This document shows positions 25,479 through 31,384 of a stretch of 31,384 nt of DNA, piece by piece. Position 1 is the stretch's first letter, and each line of letters opens with the position of its first letter. The DNA is from Actinomycetes bacterium (GTDB taxonomy: Bacteria > Actinomycetota > Acidimicrobiia > Acidimicrobiales > RAAP-2): contig JAJZMN010000104.1 in assembly GCA_021850345.1 (NCBI GenBank), positions 15,713-47,096 of the forward strand, read 5' to 3'. The position numbers and the translations under genes are program-made. The notes under the pieces were generated by a model. That model worked only from the letters and a program-made list of their open reading frames with translations. It was not told the origin of the DNA and ran no database searches.

Positions 25479-25501
25479 CGAGATAGAAGAAGGAGCCCGA
25501 A

Positions 25502-27325
25502 ATGGCAAGTGAGAGGAAGGGCCCGTTCCCTCTTCCTTCAGCGGTGGGGGACGTGCCCGGCGCGGAGAACTGGCGGTCGATGTACCCGTTCTTCACGAGG
25601 TTCCAGCCCGGCGACGACGAGAAGTTCTGGTTCTACAACTCGATGCACTTCCCCGAGCCCATCCCGGCGTTCGACGGGATCACCTCGGAGATCCCCTACA
25701 CCGCGATCGGTGCCAACACCGCCCGGATCTTCGTCTTTCCTACGACGCTCGGCATCGAGTACCGGATCGTGAACGGCCGCGTCTACATCACGGCGAACCC
25801 GGTGACCGATCCAGAGGAGATCGGCCGGCGTCTCGCCGTGTTCCAGGAGCGAGCCGGCTACTACTACGAGCACTGGGACCGGCTCTACGGCGAGTGGCAG
25901 GAACGGGTGAAGGCGCTCATCGCCGAGCTCGAGGCGATCGAGGTTCCCGAGCTCGGCGAGTTCGAAGACATCTCGGTCGTGACCGAGGGCCGCGGCTACG
26001 CCTCGAACCACCTCGTGCGTGAGCGGTACCACCGCTGCATCGACCTGTACTCGAAGATGTGGAACCACCACACCGAGCTCCTCATGCTCGGCTACGGCGC
26101 CTACGTGGTCTTCTTCGAGTTCCTCCAGAAGACCTTCCCCGAGATCCAGTCCCAGTCGGTCGCCAGGATGGTCGCCGGGATCGACGTGATCATGTACCGG
26201 CCCGACGAGGAGCTCAAGCGCCTCGCCAAGGTGGCCGTCGAGCTCGGGGTGGACGAAGCCTTCGTGGAAGCCGACGACGTCTCGGCCGTGATGGCGGCGC
26301 TCGAGCGCGCGGGCGAAGCCGGCAAGAAGTGGCTCGCAGAGTACGAGCAGGCGTCTGTCCCCTGGTTCTACGTCTCGACGGGTGACGGGTTCTACCATCA
26401 CCATCGCAGCTGGAAGGACAACCCGGCGGTCCCCTTCTCCGCGCTCGGCAGGTACGTCGCCAAGGTGCGTGCCGGCGAGGACCTCTCCCGTCCGATCGAA
26501 CGGCTCCGGGTCGAGCGCGAAGAGGTGGCGCAGCGCTATCGCGACCTCCTCGAGACCGACGAGGAGAAGGGCGCCTTCGACCAGATGCTCGGCCTGTGCC
26601 GGCTCGTGTTCCCCTACGTCGAGGAGCACAAGTTCTACTGCGAGCACTGGTTCACCACCCAGTTCTTCGCCAAGATCCGCGAGTTCGGGGGGCTCCTCGA
26701 GCGCTTCGGCCTCCTCGACGACGCCGAGGACGTCTTCCACCTCCAGCACTACGAGGTCGACCAGGCGCTCGCCGACGTGATGCTCGCGTGGGCTGCTGGC
26801 GGCGAGCCGGTGGGGGCGAGCTACCTCGAGCCGCTCGTCGCGGAACGCAAGGCCATGCTCGAGGTGCTGGCGACCTGGTCGGCGCCGCCGGCGCTCGGCC
26901 CCGTGCCCGAGGCGCTGAACGACCCGGCGGTGAAGATGCTGTGGGGGATCACCGGCGAGACGATCACCGGCTGGGCGCGGGCCGCCGAGATGCCCGACGA
27001 CGAGGTCTCCGGGTTCGCCGCATCCGGCGGCGTGGTCGAGGGCCGGGCCCGAGTGCTCATGAACGTGAACGACATCGGCCAGATCCAGTCCGGCGAGGTC
27101 CTCGTCTGCCCGGTGACCGCCCCGAGCTGGGGCCCGGTCTTCGGCAAGATCAAGGCAGCGGTCTCCGACATCGGCGGGATCATGTCGCACGCCGCGATCG
27201 TGGCGCGCGAGTACGGCATGCCCGCCGTGGTCGGCACCGGCTCGGCCACCCAGAAGATCCGCACCGGGGACCTCGTCCGCGTCGACGGGGACGAAGGAGT
27301 GGTCACCGTGCTCGAGCGGGCATGA
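25502..27325 (+). CDS. Phospho-histidine/substrate subunit of the split kinase, copy 2
   Basis: A 607-residue homologue of the protein at 21802-23616 with the same layout: substrate region (FYNSMHFPEPIPAFDGI, ANTARIFVFPTTLGIEYRIVNGR, WNHHTELLMLGYGAYVVF, VARMVAGIDVIMYRPDEELKR) then the swivelling domain GGIMSHAAIVAREYGMPAVVGTGSA with His563 as the predicted phospho-acceptor. No ATP-grasp domain and no pyruvate barrel are attached. The ATG at 25502 has AGGAG at 25491-25495. There is only one ATP-grasp gene in the window, so both copies may share it, or this copy may serve a different substrate or condition. It heads the plus-strand arm, followed by an NDMA-dependent dehydrogenase and acetoacetyl-CoA synthetase. 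The two copies differ most near their N-termini and in the AFVEADDVSAVMAALERAG segment. Confidence 0.88.
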   Translation: MASERKGPFPLPSAVGDVPGAENWRSMYPFFTRFQPGDDEKFWFYNSMHFPEPIPAFDGITSEIPYTAIGANTARIFVFPTTLGIEYRIVNGRVYITANPVTDPEEIGRRLAVFQERAGYYYEHWDRLYGEWQERVKALIAELEAIEVPELGEFEDISVVTEGRGYASNHLVRERYHRCIDLYSKMWNHHTELLMLGYGAYVVFFEFLQKTFPEIQSQSVARMVAGIDVIMYRPDEELKRLAKVAVELGVDEAFVEADDVSAVMAALERAGEAGKKWLAEYEQASVPWFYVSTGDGFYHHHRSWKDNPAVPFSALGRYVAKVRAGEDLSRPIERLRVEREEVAQRYRDLLETDEEKGAFDQMLGLCRLVFPYVEEHKFYCEHWFTTQFFAKIREFGGLLERFGLLDDAEDVFHLQHYEVDQALADVMLAWAAGGEPVGASYLEPLVAERKAMLEVLATWSAPPALGPVPEALNDPAVKMLWGITGETITGWARAAEMPDDEVSGFAASGGVVEGRARVLMNVNDIGQIQSGEVLVCPVTAPSWGPVFGKIKAAVSDIGGIMSHAAIVAREYGMPAVVGTGSATQKIRTGDLVRVDGDEGVVTVLERA

Positions 27326-27376
27326 CCCGTCGCGTCGGCCCGGTGATAAGTTGCGGCCGTCCCGTGGGCGCACCTT

Positions 27377-27408
27377 CAGTGCACGATCAGTGCCGATCAG
27401 TGCATCGT
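27377..27408. promoter_or_regulatory. Phased CAGTGC direct repeats upstream of the NDMA-dependent dehydrogenase
   Basis: CAGTGC occurs at 27377, 27388 and 27398, spaced 11 and 10 bp, so all three copies lie on one face of the helix. The outer copies also carry ACGAT (27383-27387) and ATCGT (27404-27408), which are reverse complements around a 16-base loop. The site sits in the 126-bp gap 27326-27451. It may be an activator or repressor site, or an attenuating hairpin; the sequence does not decide between them. Confidence 0.45.
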
Positions 27409-27451
27409 CGGCACACCCGGCTCGTGAACGCTTGAGAAGCAGGAGGGACCG

Positions 27452-28564
27452 TTGAAGACGCAAGCAGCCGTCCTCTGGAACGTTGGAGAGCCCTGGAGCA
27501 TCGAAGAGGTCGACCTGGGCGAGCCGGTCGCCGGCGAGGTGAAGGTCAAGCTCGCTGCCTCGGGACTTTGCCACTCCGACGAGCACCTCGTGACCGGCGA
27601 CATCCCCATCGCGCTGCCGGTGATCGGCGGCCACGAGGGGGCAGGGGTCGTCGAGGCGGTCGGCCCCGGCGTGACGAGCGTGAAGGAAGGCGACCACGTC
27701 GTCCTCAGCTTCATCCCGGCGTGCGGCCGCTGCCACTTCTGCTCGACCGGCCGCCAGAACCTGTGCGATCTCGGCATGCACCTGCTCGCCGGTCTGCCGA
27801 TCGCCGACGGGGTGCACCGGTTCAGCGCGAAGGGCAAAGGGCTCGGCACGATGTGCTTGCTCGGCACCTTCTGCCCCTATAGCGTCGTCCACGAGTCGTC
27901 GGTGGGGAAGATCTACGAGTCGGTGCCATTGGAGGTCGCCGCCCTCGTCGGCTGCGGCGTGACCACCGGCTGGGGCACCGCCGTCTACTCGGCCGACGTG
28001 CAGCCCGGCGAGACGGTGGTGGTCATCGGCACCGGCGGCGTCGGCGTGAATGCCGTGCAGGGCGCACGCATCGCCGGAGCCCGCCACATCGTGGCCGTCG
28101 ATCCGGTGGCCTTCAAGCGGGAGCAGGCGATGGCGTTCGGCGCCACCCACACGGCGCCCGACCTGGAGGCCGCGCAGTCGCTCGTCACCGAGCTCACCTG
28201 GGGCCGCATGGCCGACAAGGCGATCCTCACGGTCGGCACCGCCGACGGCGAGATGATCGCGCCGATGCTCGACATCGTGTCCAAGGACGGCCGCGCGGTG
28301 GTCACCGCGATCGCCCCGATGTCACAGATGGACGTGAAGTTGAACCTCCACCTGCTCACCTTGTTCCAAAAGCAGCTGCACGGGTCTCTCTTCGGCTCTG
28401 CGAACCCGAGGGCCGACATCCCCAAGCTCCTCACCCTCTACGGCGAGGGCCACCTGAAGCTGGACGAGCTCGTCACCCGCAAGTACGAGCTCGAGGACGT
28501 GAACCAGGGATACCAGGACATGCGCGACGGCAAGAACGTGCGCGGCCTGATCGTCTTCGACTGA
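27452..28564 (+). CDS. NDMA-dependent (mycofactocin-type) alcohol dehydrogenase
   Basis: A 370-residue medium-chain zinc dehydrogenase matching the actinobacterial Rxyl_3153/TIGR03989-like family of N,N-dimethyl-4-nitrosoaniline-dependent alcohol dehydrogenases. In these the NAD stays bound and electrons leave through mycofactocin. Seen are MKTQAAVLWNVGEPWSIEEV at the start, catalytic-zinc residues in GLCHSDEH and GGHEGAG, structural-zinc cysteines in CGRCHFCSTGRQNLC, and the Rossmann motif GTGGVGVNAVQGARIAGA. The start is TTG at 27452 with AGGAGGG at 27441-27447; no ATG or GTG fits the family N-terminus. mftR and a probable mftA lie nearby, at 30501 and 31344, which supports the cofactor assignment. 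The substrate alcohol is unknown. The acetoacetyl-CoA synthetase gene follows after 14 bp. Confidence 0.9.
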   Translation: MKTQAAVLWNVGEPWSIEEVDLGEPVAGEVKVKLAASGLCHSDEHLVTGDIPIALPVIGGHEGAGVVEAVGPGVTSVKEGDHVVLSFIPACGRCHFCSTGRQNLCDLGMHLLAGLPIADGVHRFSAKGKGLGTMCLLGTFCPYSVVHESSVGKIYESVPLEVAALVGCGVTTGWGTAVYSADVQPGETVVVIGTGGVGVNAVQGARIAGARHIVAVDPVAFKREQAMAFGATHTAPDLEAAQSLVTELTWGRMADKAILTVGTADGEMIAPMLDIVSKDGRAVVTAIAPMSQMDVKLNLHLLTLFQKQLHGSLFGSANPRADIPKLLTLYGEGHLKLDELVTRKYELEDVNQGYQDMRDGKNVRGLIVFD

Positions 28565-28578
28565 TCCGGTCGTTCGCA

Positions 28579-30540
28579 GTGACCGTGCAGCTGGGCGACA
28601 TCCTCCGCGAACCGACCGCAGAGGATCGCACCACTTCGAGGCTGGCCGACTACATGCGCTGGCTCGCCGCGCGCGGACACCGCTTCGGCGGCTACCACGA
28701 CCTGTGGGAGTGGTCGGTCACCGACCTGCACGGGTTCTGGGCGTCGTTGTGGGACTACTTCGGCATCGAGGCGGAGACGCCATACCACCAGGTGCTTCCC
28801 GAGAACCCGACGATGCCCGAGGCCCGCTTCTTCCAGGGCGCCCGGCTGAACTACGTCCACCACGCGCTGCGCAGCTTCGAGGGCGACAGCCCCGTCGTCC
28901 TCTCGTACTCCCAGACCCGCGCGCCGATGCAGCTGAACATCGGGGAGCTGAAGGACCTCGTCGCCCGCGCCCGGGCTGGGCTCGAGCGCTTGGGAGTCGG
29001 ACCGGGCGACCGGGTGGCGGCCTACCTGCCGAACATCCCCGAGGCGCTGGTCACCTTCCTCGCCACGGCGAGCCTGGGCGCCGTCTTCTCGAGCTGTGCC
29101 CCCGAGTTCGGTCGGCGCAGCGTGCTCGACCGCTTCTCCCAGATCGAGCCGGTCGTGCTCTTCGCCGTCGACGGGTACCGCTACGGAGAGAAGCCGATCG
29201 ACCGCCGCGCCGAGCTCGCCGAGATCCGCAAAGGCCTGCCGACCGTGCGCCACGTGGTCCACGTGCCCTACCTCGGGGGGCATATCGACGGCGCCATCGC
29301 CTGGGACGACCTGTTGCGCGAAGCGGCGCCGCTCGTGATCGACCCCGTCGACTTCGACCACCCGCTCTACGTCCTCTACTCCTCGGGGACCACCGGGGTG
29401 CCCAAGGCGATCGTGCACACCCATGGCGGCATCTGCGTCGAGCACCTGAAGAACCACGCGCTCAGCTGGGACCTCCGGCCCGGCGACCGCATGGGGTGGT
29501 TCGCGACGACCGCGTGGATGATGTGGAACGCGTTGGTCTCGGCGCTCTTGTGCGGGACGTCGGTCATCCAGCTCGACGGGAACCCCGTCTACCCCGACCT
29601 GCGTTGGCAATGGGAGCTCGCTGCCGAGACGCAGGCCAGCTTCTACGGTGTCAGCTCCGCCTACTTGATGGCATGCCGACGCGAGGGCGTTCGCCTGGAC
29701 GGCCTCGGCCTGCGGCTCAGGCAGCTGGGCTGCGCGGGCTCGCCGTTGCCGATCGACGGGTTCGTCTACGCCTGCGAGGAGCTGGGTCCGGCGACCATGC
29801 TGAACGACGGCAACGGGGGGACCGATCTGTGCTCGGGCATAGTGCAGGGCAACCCGCTCCTCCCGGTCTATGCCGGCGAGATCGCCGGCAAGTGCCTCGG
29901 CATCGCCGCGTACGCGTTCGACGCGACAGGGCGTCCGGTGACCGACGAGCTCGGTGAGCTCGTCATCACGAAGCCCTTCCCCTCGATGCCGCTCGGCTTC
30001 TGGAAAGACCCCGGCCAGGAGCGTTTCCGGGCGGCCTACTTCGACCACTACCCCGGCGTCTGGCGGCACGGTGACTGGATCCGCATCCGGCCTCGAGGCA
30101 GCTCCGTGGTGAGCGGACGGTCGGACGCCACGTTGAACCGCGGCGGCGTTCGCCTGGGGACCTCGGAGTTCTACGCCCTGCTCGCAGAGTTCGAAGAGAT
30201 CGACGACTCGCTCGTCATCCACTTGGAGGACGAGGCGGGGGGGCCGGGGGAGCTGCTGCTCTTCGTCAAGCTCGTCGACGGTGTGGTGCTCACCGACGAG
30301 CTTCGGGACGCGATCAAAATGACGCTTCGCGAGCAGCTCTCGCCGCGCCATGCGCCCGACGCGGTCGTCGCCGTCCCGTCGATCCCCTACACGCTGACCG
30401 GCAAGAAGCTCGAGGTCCCCGTGAAGCGCATCCTCCAGGGCGCCGAGCTGTCTGCGGTCGCGAGCGTCGACGCCCTCGCCGACCCAGGCGCGTTGGGCTG
30501 CTACGTCGAGGTTGCAGCCTCGCGTGCCGGCGACGGCTGA
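28579..30540 (+). CDS. Acetoacetyl-CoA synthetase (acetoacetate-CoA ligase)
   Basis: A 653-residue ANL-superfamily ligase that activates acetoacetate, or a close 3-oxo acid, with ATP and CoA through an acyl-adenylate. The length is right for the family, and typical segments are present: FWASLWDYFGI near the N-terminus, FSSCAPEFG, DGYRYGEKPIDR (the acetoacetyl-CoA synthetase insert), the P-loop YSSGTTGVPKAIVHTHGG, GWFATTAWMMWN, and the C-terminal GRSDATLNRGGVRLGTSEFY hinge and LTGKKLEVPVKRIL with the catalytic lysine. The GTG at 28579 is 14 bp after the dehydrogenase stop. Its product would feed thiolase to acetyl-CoA. The last 40 bp overlap the 3' end of the convergent mftR gene. Confidence 0.92.
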   Translation: MTVQLGDILREPTAEDRTTSRLADYMRWLAARGHRFGGYHDLWEWSVTDLHGFWASLWDYFGIEAETPYHQVLPENPTMPEARFFQGARLNYVHHALRSFEGDSPVVLSYSQTRAPMQLNIGELKDLVARARAGLERLGVGPGDRVAAYLPNIPEALVTFLATASLGAVFSSCAPEFGRRSVLDRFSQIEPVVLFAVDGYRYGEKPIDRRAELAEIRKGLPTVRHVVHVPYLGGHIDGAIAWDDLLREAAPLVIDPVDFDHPLYVLYSSGTTGVPKAIVHTHGGICVEHLKNHALSWDLRPGDRMGWFATTAWMMWNALVSALLCGTSVIQLDGNPVYPDLRWQWELAAETQASFYGVSSAYLMACRREGVRLDGLGLRLRQLGCAGSPLPIDGFVYACEELGPATMLNDGNGGTDLCSGIVQGNPLLPVYAGEIAGKCLGIAAYAFDATGRPVTDELGELVITKPFPSMPLGFWKDPGQERFRAAYFDHYPGVWRHGDWIRIRPRGSSVVSGRSDATLNRGGVRLGTSEFYALLAEFEEIDDSLVIHLEDEAGGPGELLLFVKLVDGVVLTDELRDAIKMTLREQLSPRHAPDAVVAVPSIPYTLTGKKLEVPVKRILQGAELSAVASVDALADPGALGCYVEVAASRAGDG

Positions 30541-31235
30541 CGCGGGGCGCGCGTCTGGTCGGGGGCGCGCGTCTGCTCGGGCGCACCCGTCTGCTCGGGC
30601 GCGCGTGGCCGCTCGGGCACACAGCGGGGGCCAACGGCGTCCCCGGTGTGGAGCCAGATCGTCAGGGCCTCCTCCAGCACGTCTCGTAGCGCCGTGCCCT
30701 CGTCTTCGAGCCAGTGCTCGTACGCTGCGACCGCAGCGCCGAGCGCGCAGCGCGCCATGACCTGCGCGTGCAGTGTCCCCTGGCTGCCGCCGGACCGTCG
30801 AGCGACGAAGCCCGCCACGATGTCGCACCACGCCGCGTAGCGCAGCACCGAGTGCGCCTGGAGCGCGGGCACACCGAGCAGCAGGGTCATGCGCCGGCGA
30901 AGCCACGGCAGCTCCTCGTCGGAGAAGTCGTTGAACGCGAGGATGCACTCGAGGAGGGCTGTCGTCATGGGCACGGTAGGTGCCACAGCGTCGAAGTGCG
31001 CCTGGAAGCGTGCGAGGTGCTCGTCGAAGTCGCCCCAGGCGACGTCGTTCTTCGAGGCGTAGTAGCGGAAGAAGGTGCGCCGGCTTATCCCCGCGGCCCG
31101 GGCGATGTCGTCCACCGTCGTGTCGTCGAACCCCTTGTCGTAGAAGAGGGCGAGCGCGGCATGCTCGAGCTCGGCGCTCGTGGTCGCCGGTGGGCGGCCG
31201 ACCGCTCGTGGTGTTCCCTCGGCGCTCACGGTCAT
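30501..31235 (-). CDS. mftR: TetR-family regulator of the mycofactocin locus
   Basis: A 244-residue TetR repressor. The N-terminal helix-turn-helix (residues about 13-60) reads ELEHAALALFYDKGFDDTTVDDIARAAGISRRTFFRYYASKNDVAWGDFDEHL; the FFRYxxSKNDVxWGDFDxHL stretch is the hallmark of MftR. MftR is known as an acyl-CoA-responsive repressor of mycofactocin genes. The C-terminus is about 40 residues longer than usual and consists of repeated Arg-Ala-Pro-Glu-Gln-Thr-like units coded by an 18-bp tandem repeat (30547-30618), so it is probably unstructured. The ATG at 31233-31235 was chosen because the remaining upstream in-frame residues do not fit the family. The gene is divergent from a probable mftA, and its 3' end overlaps acetoacetyl-CoA synthetase by 40 bp. 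Confidence 0.9.
   Translation of the reverse strand: MTVSAEGTPRAVGRPPATTSAELEHAALALFYDKGFDDTTVDDIARAAGISRRTFFRYYASKNDVAWGDFDEHLARFQAHFDAVAPTVPMTTALLECILAFNDFSDEELPWLRRRMTLLLGVPALQAHSVLRYAAWCDIVAGFVARRSGGSQGTLHAQVMARCALGAAVAAYEHWLEDEGTALRDVLEEALTIWLHTGDAVGPRCVPERPRAPEQTGAPEQTRAPDQTRAPRQPSPAREAATST
30547..30618. repeat. Four 18-bp tandem repeats in the 3' end of mftR
   Basis: Units at 30547-30564, 30565-30582, 30583-30600 and 30601-30618 share the pattern GCGCGCGTCTGCTCGGGC with increasing differences toward the right. Read on the minus strand each unit is six codons and gives the Arg/Ala/Pro/Gln/Thr tail of MftR. The array begins just after the stop of the convergent ligase gene. Confidence 0.9.
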
Positions 31236-31255
31236 GAGCTTACGAAGTGATAGCG

Positions 31256-31296
31256 GACACCGATATTTGACACCTGGTGCCACTACCCGGTACGTT
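31256..31296 (+). promoter_or_regulatory. Candidate MftR operator and mftA promoter
   Basis: GACACC occurs at 31256-31261 and 31269-31274, and GGTGCC at 31276-31281 pairs with the second copy as an imperfect inverted repeat (GACACC-T-GGTGCC). TTGACA at 31267-31272 is a consensus -35 box, with TACGTT at 31291-31296 as a fair -10 box at 18-bp spacing. The palindrome overlaps the -35 box, as expected for TetR repression of the rightward gene. The rest of the 108-bp gap 31236-31343 shows nothing else. This assignment is inferred from position and symmetry. Confidence 0.5.
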
Positions 31297-31343
31297 CCTC
31301 GCCACGTCGTGCCCCGACGGGGCCGTGAGGGTGGGAGGCGACG

Positions 31344-31384
31344 ATGAAGGACGCGAAGGACGCGAAGGACGCGAAGGACACGCG
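31344..31384 (+). CDS. mftA: Probable mycofactocin precursor peptide MftA, first 13 codons only
   Basis: An ATG at 31344 follows a strong ribosome site GGGAGG (31333-31338, spacing 5) and opens MKDAKDAKDAKDT before the window ends. The codons form four 9-bp repeats (31347-31382) coding Lys-Asp-Ala. The assignment rests on position: mftA normally lies next to mftR, here divergently. The diagnostic C-terminal Val-Tyr core is outside the window, so another small protein cannot be excluded. The charged repeated leader would be unusual but tolerable, since MftB and MftC act on the C-terminus. Confidence 0.55.
   Translation, partial: MKDAKDAKDAKDT

Noticed and set aside
25405..25596. Longer N-terminus for the NTF2-like protein starting near 25596
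   Set aside because: It would run antisense through the start of the second kinase subunit gene; the GTG at 25404 has a good ribosome site and fits the family.
21802..27325. PEP synthase or pyruvate phosphate dikinase making PEP from pyruvate
   Set aside because: Both phospho-histidine subunits end right after the swivelling domain; the C-terminal TIM barrel that binds pyruvate/PEP is missing, so a different acceptor is more likely.
25538..28150. An 870-codon open frame antisense to the second kinase subunit and the NDMA-type dehydrogenase
   Set aside because: The plus-strand genes have clear family motifs throughout; the antisense product shows no recognisable domain and is rich in His/Asp/Val from complementary codons.
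28438..30948. An 836-codon open frame antisense to acetoacetyl-CoA synthetase
   Set aside because: It overlaps both the ligase and mftR, which have strong motif support, and has no domain signature.

Overview
The window is gene-dense, very GC-rich DNA with many GTG starts, 4-bp ATGA/GTGA gene overlaps, F420-type and mycofactocin-type genes. This fits a high-GC actinobacterium, perhaps of the Acidimicrobiia; the taxonomic guess is inference only. About 28 protein genes are supported. I see no tRNA, rRNA, CRISPR array, insertion sequence or phage gene, and no gene-free stretch reaches 300 bases.

Left part (1-9304): the 3' part of a short-chain dehydrogenase converges on a phosphotransferase across a perfect 13-bp hairpin. 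The phosphotransferase is the last gene of a minus-strand unit ykoE-ykoD-ykoC (an ECF thiamine/HMP importer) headed by a TPP riboswitch at 4911-4992. Divergent from it are a MetE-like methyltransferase, a second SDR and an NTF2-fold protein, followed by a convergent pair: an LLM-type (F420) oxidoreductase and an alpha/beta hydrolase.

Centre (9555-16323): a complete protocatechuate 4,5-cleavage operon in the order ligK, ligU/galD, ligJ, ligI, ligA, ligB, ligC, plus a DUF1932-type NAD(P) dehydrogenase. LigAB opens protocatechuate, LigC oxidises the semialdehyde to 2-pyrone-4,6-dicarboxylate, LigI hydrolyses the lactone, LigU tautomerises and LigJ hydrates oxalomesaconate, and LigK splits the product to pyruvate and oxaloacetate. 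Active-site residues can be read in most of them.

Right part (16305-31384): the unusual region. A minus-strand series from 25404 to 16305 encodes an NTF2-like protein, a zinc alcohol dehydrogenase, a phospho-histidine subunit and an ATP-grasp subunit of a split PEP-synthase-like kinase (phenylphosphate synthase / CreHI type), a biotin carboxyl carrier, a biotin carboxylase, a pyruvate-carboxylase-like carboxyltransferase and a HAD phosphatase. Divergent from it at 25502 is a second copy of the phospho-histidine subunit, then an NDMA-dependent (mycofactocin-type) alcohol dehydrogenase and an acetoacetyl-CoA synthetase. The gene set suggests a route of the form alcohol oxidation, ATP-dependent phosphorylation of the product, biotin-dependent carboxylation, and CoA activation of a 3-keto acid. 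A ketone such as acetone is the best single guess. A phenol-phosphorylating route feeding protocatechuate is the main alternative. This is the strongest candidate here for an undescribed system.

Right edge: mftR (minus) and the first codons of a probable mftA (plus) mark the start of a mycofactocin locus. That fits the nearby NDMA-dependent dehydrogenase, whose family depends on mycofactocin. Short tandem repeats with units of 9, 15, 18 or 27 bp recur at gene ends, linkers and gaps throughout the window.
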